Assembly (NCBI RefSeq): GCF_044360475.1
Contig: NZ_CP043494.1
Span: 4,402,001 to 4,466,000 of the forward strand
Direction: 5' to 3'
From: Archangium minus
Lineage (GTDB): Bacteria; Myxococcota; Myxococcia; Myxococcales; Myxococcaceae
Length of the DNA: 64,000 bases
Shown piece by piece: positions 24,697 through 33,272 of this stretch. The notes under the pieces are model-generated. The model was not told the origin of the DNA, made no database searches, and saw only the letters and a list, made by a program, of their open reading frames with translations. Made by a program: the position numbers and the translations under genes. Each line of letters opens with the position of its first letter. Within the stretch, counting starts at the first letter, position 1.

Positions 24697-25107
24697 CTAT
24701 GACGACAGGAGCGGTCCTACAAGCAATCCCTCCGCCGTTTGAGGTTCCCCAAGACTCTTGCTCTGCCCGGTTCCTTTGTAGGGGTACACCAGGAACAGCG
24801 AGGAGTCGCGTGTTTCAACCTGGACGCCCAGGCCGGACTCGCTTCCGGATTCGAGCGTGGTGACGAGCGCGATGGCCCCGATGCCGCCCGAGTCGATGCT
24901 GCGCTCGAGGTGCGCGATGGTGGCATCGAGCAGTTCGTCCCAGGAGGCGCGTGGCAGTTGGTCCCGGGGAAAATAGGTTCTTGGATTGTCGCCCGCCGGG
25001 TCGAGGGTCAGCCCGAACGGGAGCACGGTGCCGTGCTTGTGCAGCAGGAGCATGCCCGCTTCTTTGGCCACGTGCAGCGTCTTCGCCATCAACTCTTCGT
25101 CGTTCAT
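24697..25107 (-). CDS. Conserved-looking hypothetical protein
   Basis: A 136-residue acidic, soluble protein. Residues ~10-110 alternate helices and strands (LLLHKHGTVLPFGLTLD, then ALVTTLES, and SSLFLVYPYK). AAAGGAACGG precedes the ATG. The pattern resembles small uncharacterised proteins found near cytosolic enzymes, but I do not recognise a family. It is transcribed toward the transglutaminase-like gene and away from the SH3 gene. Confidence 0.6.
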   Translation of the reverse strand: MNDEELMAKTLHVAKEAGMLLLHKHGTVLPFGLTLDPAGDNPRTYFPRDQLPRASWDELLDATIAHLERSIDSGGIGAIALVTTLESGSESGLGVQVETRDSSLFLVYPYKGTGQSKSLGEPQTAEGLLVGPLLSS

Positions 25108-25154
25108 CGGCTTCCGTTCCTTTCAGCGCACGAGGTGTTTATAGCGGGGGAAGG

Positions 25155-26120
25155 TCAGCGGCCCGCGGCCTTTCGCAGGGCCTGGAGCTTCTCCATGACC
25201 TTCTTCTTCTTCGCGGGCTCCACCTTGCCGAGCGTCGCCTCCAGTTTGTCTAGCTCCTTGCGCAGCTCGGCGCGTCCGTCCTGGTCGAGCTCAAATCCGT
25301 CCGTCCCCAGTGTCTCCTCCAGCATCGCCAGGGCCTTTCCCGCCTGGGGGCCGCTGGGGTAGCGCCGCAAGTACTCACCCTCCGTGGCGTTGGCTGCGGC
25401 CAAGTAGCACGGCGTATAGCCCTCGCACTCGCCGAGGAGGGGCGTCGTCGCCGCCTCCCAGGCGAACGCCTCGGCCTCGGGCAGGCCCCGGTACTTCTCC
25501 TCGAGCTTCCACAGGCCCTTGCTGTCCACGAGCCACTCCGCCCCCAGCTCGTTGTACACCAGCCCCTCTCCCTGGCGCTTCACCCAGGGCTCGTAGGCCT
25601 TCTTCGGCACCTCCTCCGTCGCGAGGGCGCCCAGGGCCCAACGCACCGCGCGCCAGCGCGCCAGCTCCAACCGCGCGGCGCTCGCCTTGTCGGGCGCCTT
25701 CTCCGCCGCGCCCTTCAGGAAGTTGGCCAGGTCCGCCCGGTCCACGAAGGGCGCCTTCTGGTCCGCCAGGCGCTGCCCAGCAATCTCGAGGACGGTCTGC
25801 ACACGGCGCTCCGGCTCGAAGGGCAGGACGAAGGCGCCGAACACCCAGCCTTCCTGTCCCTCGGGCGTGGCGACCCGGTACCAGTAGTCCTTCTTGCTCC
25901 CCACTGTCTCTTGGCGCTCGGAGCGCTCGAGCTCGCGCAGCTCCGTACCGATGAAGAGCCGGGTCACCTCCTGTCCGTCAGGGCGGGGCGTGGCCCGCAT
26001 CTTGACGCCCGACGCCGCGGTGATGCGCTGTTTCTCCGTCTTCGGTGGCTCGGCCGCGAAGGCTGGGGTGAGCTGGCACAGCAACACGAGCATGGCGAGC
26101 AGGAGACATCGCTGAGACAT
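25155..26120 (-). CDS. Exported SH3-domain protein
   Basis: A 321-residue protein. The signal peptide ends near PAFAAE, so it is periplasmic. Residues ~35-105 form a bacterial SH3-like domain (GVKMRATPRPDG...VTRLFIGTEL...YWYRVATPEGQEGWVFGAFV), which typically binds peptidoglycan peptides. The remaining helical region, rich in Glu/Lys/Ala, has no recognised fold. GAGGAG lies upstream of the ATG at 26120, and the signal peptide supports this start. It may sense or bind the cell wall. Confidence 0.75.
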   Translation of the reverse strand: MSQRCLLLAMLVLLCQLTPAFAAEPPKTEKQRITAASGVKMRATPRPDGQEVTRLFIGTELRELERSERQETVGSKKDYWYRVATPEGQEGWVFGAFVLPFEPERRVQTVLEIAGQRLADQKAPFVDRADLANFLKGAAEKAPDKASAARLELARWRAVRWALGALATEEVPKKAYEPWVKRQGEGLVYNELGAEWLVDSKGLWKLEEKYRGLPEAEAFAWEAATTPLLGECEGYTPCYLAAANATEGEYLRRYPSGPQAGKALAMLEETLGTDGFELDQDGRAELRKELDKLEATLGKVEPAKKKKVMEKLQALRKAAGR

Positions 26121-26295
26121 GAGAGACTCCTCGGTGTGAGGATGCTGGAATAAGGGCGCGAGGGTGTAGCATCCGTACACTCCGTTCGTCACGTAGCACT
26201 TGGGATGCGCCAGCCCTTGCATGCTGCCCACCCATGTGGGGTGCTCCTGGGGACACGGGCTTCATCCACTCGGCAAGGGTCGACGGTGGGGGTGA

Positions 26296-26811
26296 GTCAG
26301 GGCTGTCATCATCCAGAATGGCGACATCTACGAAGATGCGCTGGGTCCGAAATACGAAACCATCCAGGCGTTCTGGAACGCTCCGAGCGTGCAAACGCGC
26401 CAGCCACTGGAAGCCGCCGTGAGCGAGGAGGGCTTCCGGGACGAGTTCGTCGGAGAGATTTCGTCACAGCGCGCAGAACGAATTCCACCCGATCTGTGGA
26501 AGCTGCACTGGCCGCTTATGAATACACCGGTGCGGCGGGCGGTCGCCGTGGGGCTGATGGAGAAGCTGAAGGAGAACCTGGCGTGGTTCCCCAACTACCA
26601 ACGCTACCTTCGAGAGAATCACCCCGCCACGTTGATCCTCTGGGGGCCCGAAGACGGCTACATGCCAGCGCCAGCGGCTCGAGCTTATTTGCGTGATGTT
26701 CCTGATGCTGAGCTGCATCTGCTCGAAGGCGCTGGGCACTGGCTTCTGGAGACGCATTTTGAGGAAGCCGTGCCGATCGTGCGCGACTTCCTGGCGCGCC
26801 AGCTCACCTGA
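26296..26811 (+). pseudogene. C-terminal fragment of an alpha/beta hydrolase
   Basis: An open frame after a stop codon at 26293 encodes AVIIQNGDIYEDALGPKYET and continues through LILWGPEDGYMPAPAARAYL to EGAGHWLLETHFEEAV. These are the cap region, the acid strand (GPEDGY) and the catalytic His (GAGHW) of an alpha/beta hydrolase. The N-terminal core with oxyanion hole and nucleophile is missing, so the product would be inactive. A start at 26389 inside the frame yields only 140 residues. The upstream junction coincides with the promoter region of the divergent SH3 gene. Confidence 0.65.
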
Positions 26812-26835
26812 GCCTGGCTCGGTGTATGCAGCGCC

Positions 26836-27930
26836 TCAGAACGGGTTCTGCGTCACCGCGAGGCCGGGGCTCGCTTCCCAGGACGTGACGTAGTTGTCCG
26901 GAGTGCGTCGCCACCACTGGCCCCACATCACGCCAGACGAGTTCCGGTACGACCACGCGGTGTTCGCGTTGTAGCTCAGCCAGCTTTTGATGGAAGCGTC
27001 GTTGGTCGCGCTCGCCCACTTGCTGGCCCATCGAACGAAGATGCCTTTGAACCCAGCGGTATCTCCGTGGCCGCCGTTGGCATCGTACTCGTCGTTGAGG
27101 ATGTCCGCGATGTGCTGGCCCGTCAGGTTGCGACGGCCCCAGTTCACCGCCAAGCCGCCCGCGTCGCGATAGCTCGTGTTTCCGGTCGCCTGGTAGAGCA
27201 GGGTTGACGCGCCAGCGAAGGTTCCCTGGTTGTAGGTGAAGGCCCACCAGACCTTTGTGCCATTGGCCTGGATGTGGTCGGCGACTTGCCCGGTCGAGGA
27301 ATTGAAGAGGGTCGAACGGAGCCAGTTGTAGATCTGGTCTGCTTGCGCCCGGTAGCCGGTATTGACTGTGTTCCGAGCGAGCAACATCGCGGCGATGGTG
27401 GCCGGGCCGTTCACGCAAGCATTCTTGGTCTGCTTATCCGTGCGCCACCAGAGGCCTCCCCCGAGCTGGTTGTCCCAGGCGCGATCCCAGACCTTGTTGA
27501 ACTGCCACTGCGCTTGATCAAGGAACGGCCGATGGCCGGTGATCTCGTAGCCGCGGGTCAGGGCGATGACTGCCCACATGATGTCATCGTTGTATTCGTT
27601 CCACGACGCGAAGTCCGTGGTTCCGCTGACGATGTTGTTCAACCCATTGAGCAGGGAGAACACCATGTCGCGATAGACCGGGTTCCTGGTTCGGTCGTAG
27701 GCGTCCTCGGCCGCCTCTATCTGCTCGCAGACCTTCCAGAAGTGGATCCGGCCAGGCACGCCGCGGTTCGTATCCACCACGTAGTAGCCGTTCCCTCCGT
27801 TATGCACATAGAAGGCGTTGTTGTAGGAGTCGAACGCCAGGTTCTTCTCCGCGGGGGTGAGTGCGACGGAGACGGGCGCGTAAGCCAGGACAAGGGTCAC
27901 GGCCAGGAAGTTCAGGAGCCGCTGTGTCAT
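26836..27930 (-). CDS. GH76 family glycosidase (alpha-1,6-mannanase-like)
   Basis: A 364-residue exported protein. The signal peptide is residues ~1-23 (VLAYAPVSVA). EYNDDIMW contains the Asp-Asp pair that acts as nucleophile/acid-base in GH76 enzymes. The Trp/Asn-rich barrel (GGGLWWRTDKQTKNACVNGP, TYNQGTFAGA) and the length fit a single (alpha/alpha)6 barrel. AAGGAG precedes the ATG. It probably cuts alpha-1,6-mannan, for example of fungal walls, which fits a predatory life style. It follows the histidine kinase on the same strand. Confidence 0.9.
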   Translation of the reverse strand: MTQRLLNFLAVTLVLAYAPVSVALTPAEKNLAFDSYNNAFYVHNGGNGYYVVDTNRGVPGRIHFWKVCEQIEAAEDAYDRTRNPVYRDMVFSLLNGLNNIVSGTTDFASWNEYNDDIMWAVIALTRGYEITGHRPFLDQAQWQFNKVWDRAWDNQLGGGLWWRTDKQTKNACVNGPATIAAMLLARNTVNTGYRAQADQIYNWLRSTLFNSSTGQVADHIQANGTKVWWAFTYNQGTFAGASTLLYQATGNTSYRDAGGLAVNWGRRNLTGQHIADILNDEYDANGGHGDTAGFKGIFVRWASKWASATNDASIKSWLSYNANTAWSYRNSSGVMWGQWWRRTPDNYVTSWEASPGLAVTQNPF

Positions 27931-28066
27931 GTGGGTTACTCCTTCGAAATCCGGTGTTACGGGTCCGGAAGGACTAACCTATTATTCCATATTTACAGGG
28001 AGTGGAAAAGAAGATGGAAGGTGCGCCGGCAAACGGTGTCAGGAAATTCGTAGCAACTCAGGGCGC

Positions 28067-30580
28067 TCAGAGGACGACGGAGCGCGGAAGGTGCAAGGTG
28101 AACGTGGTGCCTTCCGCACGGGTGGAGGACACCTCGACGTTGCCCCCGTGGGAGCGGGCTATCTGCTGGACGATGAAGAGACCCAGGCCCAGACCGGCTG
28201 TTGGATGGCCTTCGTCCGTGGCCCGCCGGAAGGGCTCGAAGATGCGCGGGAGCAGGTCCACCGGGATGGGCGGTCCCGCGTTATGGATCTTCACGGATAC
28301 GGTGTCCCCCTCGTCACGCAGCACGAAGTCCACGGGGGCACCATCGGGGCTGTAGTCCAGGGCGTTCTTGCCGAGGTTGCCCAGGAGTTGAGCGAGCCGG
28401 TCCGGGTCCCACTCGCCCTGGAAGTTTCCTGTTGAGCTCAGTCGGAGCTCCCTCTGGGGATTTCCAACCTCCAGCTCCTCCACCACCTGCCGGCAGATGG
28501 AGAGGAGATTGGCCGGGCGAGGGCTGATGGGAATGCCGCCGCCCAACCGCCCACGCGTGAAGTCGAGCAGGTCGCCAATCATTCGCCCCATCCGCTCCGC
28601 GCTGGTGGCGATACGGCGTATGGCCTTCAGGTGGTGCTGGACCACGCAATCCGAGCGCATCATCGCGTTGACGGACAGAAGGATGGCGTTGAGCGGGTTG
28701 CGGAGGTCATGGGAGACGATGCCGAGAAAGCGCTCGCGGAATTCCGCCGTCTGCCGCAGCTCCATTTCGGCGCGCTTGCGCTCGGTGATATCGGTGTTGA
28801 CGGCGACGGCCCCCACGATGTCGTCCCCAATGCGGACGGGGGCGGCGGCGCAGCGCACCACCACTTCCTTGTTCGTCCGCAGATGGCGGGCAATGACTTC
28901 TTGAGTGGTCGGCTGTCCGCGGAAGGCCCGCATGAAGGGCTCCTCTTCCGGCGTGAGCCGGTGGCCGTCCTCGGCGGAGCGGTTCTGGAGCCGCTCCCCC
29001 AGGGTGGCGACGTGCTGATTCAGCTCCTCCAGCGATTCGAAGCCCAGCATCTCCAGTGCTGGGGTGTTGGCTATCCTGATGCCGGTGGCATCGCCCACGT
29101 ACAGGGCGTCCGGAATGCTCTGGATGATGGCCTCCAGGATGGCCGTGTTGCGCACCAGTTGCGCCGCGGCGCACTTGCGCTCGGTGATGTCCAACCCCGT
29201 GCCCAGGAAGCGGATGGGCCGCCCCGAGGCATCGAAGTGGGCCCGGCCCTGCGAGTACACCCACCGCTCCGTTCCGTCCGCGAGAGGGACTCTGCGGTAC
29301 TCGACGGAAAAAGTCCCCGTGCCGCCAGGCGCCAGCGCCTCCTGCACGAGCCGGTCCACGTGTTCGCGATCCTCGGGATGCACGAGCGAGAGGAAGGTGG
29401 GGTAATCGAGAGGTGTGTCCGCTGGCAGCCCGAACATGACGCGCAGGTGGTTGTCCCAGAGCAGCGCGCCCGTGGTGGGGTCCATGTCCCAGATCCCCAG
29501 CTCCGTGGCCTCCATCGCCAGGCGTAGCCGCTCCTCGGCGACGCGCACCTTCTCGGCGGCGAGCATCTCCATGCGCCGGCGCGCCTGGACCAACTCCGTC
29601 ACGTCCGAGGCGACGACGATGACGGCCTCCACCTGTCCCTGGGCATCGCGCATGGGCTCGTAGACGAAGTTGAAGTACACCTCCTCGAGGGCCCCGCCTT
29701 CCAGGCGCGCGAGCCTGGCGGGCAGCTCCGTTCCGACGTAGGGCACTCCGGTGGCGAGCACCCCGTTCAGCAGCTCCTCGAATCCCTGGCCCGCGGCCTC
29801 GGGCAGGGCCTCGAACAGGGGCTTGCCCAACACCTGCTCGGGGTGGCGGCCCCAGAGGCGGCACACCAGGGGATTGGCCAGCTCGATGATGTAGCGAGGC
29901 CCCCGGAAGATGGCGATGGCGGTGGGCGCCTGCATGAACAACGAATGGAGCCACTCCCGCTGGCGCTCGGCCTCCGCGCGAGCCTGGGCGGTCAGGGCCA
30001 GGGACGCGTCTCGCTCGCGCACCGCCTCGCGCAACTCCTGGTTGGCGGCCTGGAGCTCCTGGCCTCTGTGGAGGATCTCCACCTCCATCTCCAGGTTGCG
30101 GCTCTGGAGGGCAGCCGTTCGCTCCCGCTCTTCCTCGCCCCAGTGGGACAGGCGCACGAAGTCCGTTACGTCCTCCACCCGGTGCAGGAGGTAGAGCACC
30201 TCGCCCTCGGGAGAGAGGATGGGGGTGTTGATGGGACTCCAGTACCGCTCCTCGAAACCGCCTCCTTCGGCCTCGGGGCGCCGGATGTCGTATTTCTGCA
30301 CGGCCATGGTGTCCGGCGCGCGAGTGGCCAGGGCCCGCTCGAGCGAGGCGCGCAGGTTGCGCACGCCCGTGGCGTTCCGGTCCGCCGGGTTGTCAGGGAA
30401 TACCTCGAAGAAGGGGCGGCCGAGCATGCCCTCTCGGGTCGTCAAGGTGGCACGCAGGTAGGCTTCGCTCACCGCAACGAGGGTGAAGCCTGCGTCCGGG
30501 AGGGCGACCAGGTAGGCGCCCGGGAGCTGCTCGAAGAGGCGCTGGAAGTCAGGAGAGGACGGTAGGGACATGGCGAACAT
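28067..30580 (-). CDS. Multi-PAS sensor histidine kinase
   Basis: A 837-residue cytosolic kinase with four PAS/PAC regions (~10-145, ~215-330, ~355-470, ~480-600), the second and third followed by PAC-type segments. Next come the HisKA dimerisation helix with the H-box (FLGIVSHDLRNPLN, His ~624), the N-box (NLGKNALDYSP), the F-box region (LPRIFEPFRR) and the G-box (GLGLGLFIV). No receiver domain or membrane helix is present, so it is an orphan-type soluble sensor. The start at 30580 or 30571 is uncertain because no RBS is obvious. Its response regulator is not in the window. Confidence 0.92.
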   Translation of the reverse strand: MFAMSLPSSPDFQRLFEQLPGAYLVALPDAGFTLVAVSEAYLRATLTTREGMLGRPFFEVFPDNPADRNATGVRNLRASLERALATRAPDTMAVQKYDIRRPEAEGGGFEERYWSPINTPILSPEGEVLYLLHRVEDVTDFVRLSHWGEEERERTAALQSRNLEMEVEILHRGQELQAANQELREAVRERDASLALTAQARAEAERQREWLHSLFMQAPTAIAIFRGPRYIIELANPLVCRLWGRHPEQVLGKPLFEALPEAAGQGFEELLNGVLATGVPYVGTELPARLARLEGGALEEVYFNFVYEPMRDAQGQVEAVIVVASDVTELVQARRRMEMLAAEKVRVAEERLRLAMEATELGIWDMDPTTGALLWDNHLRVMFGLPADTPLDYPTFLSLVHPEDREHVDRLVQEALAPGGTGTFSVEYRRVPLADGTERWVYSQGRAHFDASGRPIRFLGTGLDITERKCAAAQLVRNTAILEAIIQSIPDALYVGDATGIRIANTPALEMLGFESLEELNQHVATLGERLQNRSAEDGHRLTPEEEPFMRAFRGQPTTQEVIARHLRTNKEVVVRCAAAPVRIGDDIVGAVAVNTDITERKRAEMELRQTAEFRERFLGIVSHDLRNPLNAILLSVNAMMRSDCVVQHHLKAIRRIATSAERMGRMIGDLLDFTRGRLGGGIPISPRPANLLSICRQVVEELEVGNPQRELRLSSTGNFQGEWDPDRLAQLLGNLGKNALDYSPDGAPVDFVLRDEGDTVSVKIHNAGPPIPVDLLPRIFEPFRRATDEGHPTAGLGLGLFIVQQIARSHGGNVEVSSTRAEGTTFTLHLPRSVVL

Positions 30581-30722
30581 GGCGAGGGGCGCGAGCCGTC
30601 AACATTGAACAGTCCACTGCCACGCCGATCTTCACGGCCCCTGCGCGGGTGGGTCCGCGCGCATACTCGCCCTGCCGAGGACGCGTCCCACCCACGGCCA
30701 GCGGGGTGGGACGCCCGGGTGC

Positions 30723-31607
30723 TCATGGCGCCTCCCTCGGGGCGGCCTCCGGTTCCAAGATGAGCACGTCGCAGGTGCTCTCCTTGATGACCTGCCGCGC
30801 GACATGTGGGCGCACGAGCCGGCCCAGCCCCAAACGAGCGTGTCTCCCGACGACGACCAGGTCCGCGTGCTCCTCCTGGGCAAGCTCCAGAATGGAGGTG
30901 CTGGTTTCGCCGGAGCGGACGAGCTCGTCGAAGTGCACCCCGGCCTCACGGTACGGAGTCAGGAACCGGTGCAGCTCGGCACAGGCCCGTGCCCTGACTT
31001 CTCGCTGGTACTCCGGGATGCGTGAGGGCGCCGCCTGGTGGAGGACGAGCTCGTAGGACGTATCGTAGTCGTGCAGTACGGCCACGCGGCTCGCGTTGGG
31101 ACACAGGCGGAGCGCTGCCTCCACGGCCTGTCGGGACGCCGCTGTGAGGTCCACGGCGATCAGGGGGCGCTGGTACGGGCACACCGGCGGCGGCCCGACG
31201 ACGAGGAGCGAGGTGGGGATGCTCTCGACGAAGCCTCCGGCCATCCGCTCACGCAGCCGTGCCAGGAGCGAACCCGGGATGCGAGGCCTCCCTATCACTA
31301 CCAGCTCCGCACCGAAGTCGCGCGCCGCCTGGGTGATGGCCTCCATCGGCCTGCCCCTCACCAGCAGGCCTCGCACTTCGCAGGAGGCTCGCGCGCGCCA
31401 TTCCTGGGTGTGGTGCACGGCCTCCTCGAGGGCGTGTCGGGCGAGCGCTTCTTCTTCGTGTCGACCGCTCTCGGTCGCCTCGACGGGCAGCGCGTGAACG
31501 AGAAGGATTTCCGCCCCCTCCTGGAGGGGCAACTGGTGCACCCGCACCAGCGCACAGGCGGAGTGGGGGGCGAAGTCCGTGGCGACCAGGACACGGCGCA
31601 GGCCCAT
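30723..31607 (-). CDS. Tandem universal stress protein
   Basis: A 294-residue protein of two UspA domains. The first starts RRVLVATDFAPHS and ends SIPTSLLVVG; the second starts QRPLIAVDLTAAS and ends ESTCDVLILEP, with VVIGRP and VVVGRH strands. The start ATG 31607 follows GGAGGG. It lies 52 nt after the antiporter gene on the same strand, so the two are probably one transcript. Usp proteins often bind to or regulate cation transporters under stress. ATP-binding Gly motifs are only partly visible. Confidence 0.88.
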   Translation of the reverse strand: MGLRRVLVATDFAPHSACALVRVHQLPLQEGAEILLVHALPVEATESGRHEEEALARHALEEAVHHTQEWRARASCEVRGLLVRGRPMEAITQAARDFGAELVVIGRPRIPGSLLARLRERMAGGFVESIPTSLLVVGPPPVCPYQRPLIAVDLTAASRQAVEAALRLCPNASRVAVLHDYDTSYELVLHQAAPSRIPEYQREVRARACAELHRFLTPYREAGVHFDELVRSGETSTSILELAQEEHADLVVVGRHARLGLGRLVRPHVARQVIKESTCDVLILEPEAAPREAP

Positions 31608-31659
31608 CGTCCCTCCTGGCCCATGGCCCAAGTGCGCAAGCGGTTCGTGCGTCATCATG

Positions 31660-32982
31660 TCAGCGTCCTCCTTCGCTCGCGGGAATGTGCCGGGTGGGCC
31701 GAGGTACCTGGCCTCGAGGTGGACGAGGCGCCTGGGTGGGCTCGGGCGTGGAGGCGGGAGTGGCCTCGGAGCGAGGCGCGGCCAGCAGCCGCCTCACAAC
31801 GAGGATGAAGAGACCCGTGAGCAGAAGGTTGAGCGCCAGGGACAGCAGGGCCACCGTTGTCGCCGTTCCACTGATGCCATAGCCCAGGGACACGACGAGC
31901 ACTCCGGCGCCGACTTCTCCGCGTGGAAAGAGACCAACCGCGAGGGCGAACCGTTCACGTAGGCTCGCCTCTCGGCGATAGCACAGCGCTGGGAACATCT
32001 TTCCCAGATTGGACAGGAGGGTCACCGCCAGGACATGGAGGGCGATGAGGCCCCAGCCCGGGCTGCCACCCGCTGCGGCGCTGACGCTCTGCTCGGCTTC
32101 CCGGGCCGCGCCGGCCCCGCCCAGCGCGGGCATCGACAGCCCCACGAGCACCATGAAGCAACCGGAGATGAGGGTCGCGACGCGCTGCTCGTTGCGCGCA
32201 TCGAGCCCAGGTTGCTCCCCTTCCAGTCCGTCCTGCTCGTGCAGTCCGTGCTCGGGATTGGCGATCATGCAGCCCAGAACGAAAGCGGGCAGGAGGACCT
32301 CGAAGTGGACCGCCGCGTCGGGATCCATGTACCCCGTCCCGAGGTAGATGAGCTCGGAGACGAGCGCGAGCAATACCGAATAGCCGAGCACCCAGGGCCA
32401 GCTGTACGGGATGCGCCAGCGGTGCAGGTATTTCCACCCCGCCCAGAGAAGAAGGGCGATGAGGGCGATGACGCCCGCGAGCTGCCAGCGGAAGCCAACG
32501 AGCAGCACCGTGAGCGGTACCATGAGGAGGATGGTGTCGAGATCGTCGAAGATGGCGAGGATGCGAGCCTTGTGGAACACCCACGTCGCACCCAGGCCCG
32601 CCGCGGCCAACATGGAGAAGAGCACCCCGGCGCTCGTCGGCGCGGCGAACCGTCCTTGGAGCAGCGCCTCCTTCCAATAATCGAACTGTCCCCAGAACTC
32701 CGGGGGCGCCAGCACGAAGACGAAGTAGAGCGTGACGAAGATCCAGGGGAAGGTGGCCGCGGTGGCCGCCACCACGTAATCCCAGCCGTACTGACGCAGG
32801 TTCGACTTATCCAGGTCGAACTCCTGCCCGACGTGAATCATGATGAAGGCCAGCCCCACCATGGTGAGCAGCCGGATGACGTGCGTGAGGGGTTCGTAGA
32901 CTCCTGGCCCGAGCGCTGGAAGCGCCTGCGAGGCCATCAGTCCCCCGAGAAGCAGGCTGGAATAGATGAAGACTTTGCGCAT
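31660..32982 (-). CDS. CPA2-type cation/proton antiporter
   Basis: A 440-residue polytopic membrane protein with about 12 helices, including FIMIHVGQEFDLD near the N-terminus and GLFPRGEVGAGVLVVSLG near the C-terminus, as in Na+(K+)/H+ exchangers. It lacks a C-terminal TrkA domain; the tail is Pro-rich and charged. AAAGGGG precedes the ATG at 32982. It is followed by the universal stress protein gene with a 52-nt gap. Ion specificity is not predictable from sequence. Confidence 0.85.
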   Translation of the reverse strand: MRKVFIYSSLLLGGLMASQALPALGPGVYEPLTHVIRLLTMVGLAFIMIHVGQEFDLDKSNLRQYGWDYVVAATAATFPWIFVTLYFVFVLAPPEFWGQFDYWKEALLQGRFAAPTSAGVLFSMLAAAGLGATWVFHKARILAIFDDLDTILLMVPLTVLLVGFRWQLAGVIALIALLLWAGWKYLHRWRIPYSWPWVLGYSVLLALVSELIYLGTGYMDPDAAVHFEVLLPAFVLGCMIANPEHGLHEQDGLEGEQPGLDARNEQRVATLISGCFMVLVGLSMPALGGAGAAREAEQSVSAAAGGSPGWGLIALHVLAVTLLSNLGKMFPALCYRREASLRERFALAVGLFPRGEVGAGVLVVSLGYGISGTATTVALLSLALNLLLTGLFILVVRRLLAAPRSEATPASTPEPTQAPRPPRGQVPRPTRHIPASEGGR

Positions 32983-33272
32983 GGCGGACCCCTTTCTTCC
33001 CCCTCGTTGTCGAAGGTAGGGGAAGGGCCGGCCGGAATCAGAGCTGCTGCTCCCTCTCTCGCCAGCCAGCGGGGCGGGGGCCCCTTCATTCAGGGGCTGG
33101 TCCATTCGTCCGATCAGGGAGCGGGCGGGTGGGGGCCTTCTGCCAGTGGATGCGCCGGAGGACATGGACGAGCAGGTGCCCGTTCACCACGGAGCTCCTC
33201 GTGTCGTTGCTCCGACAGCCGTACGCGTCCCGCTCTTGTTGCGAGGGCCACGGGTACGCTTCGCTGTGAGGC

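Noticed and set aside
24521..24742. Small + strand frame overlapping the transglutaminase-like gene stop
   Set aside because: It overlaps by ATGA, but it has no RBS of its own or recognisable domain and runs into the convergent gene.
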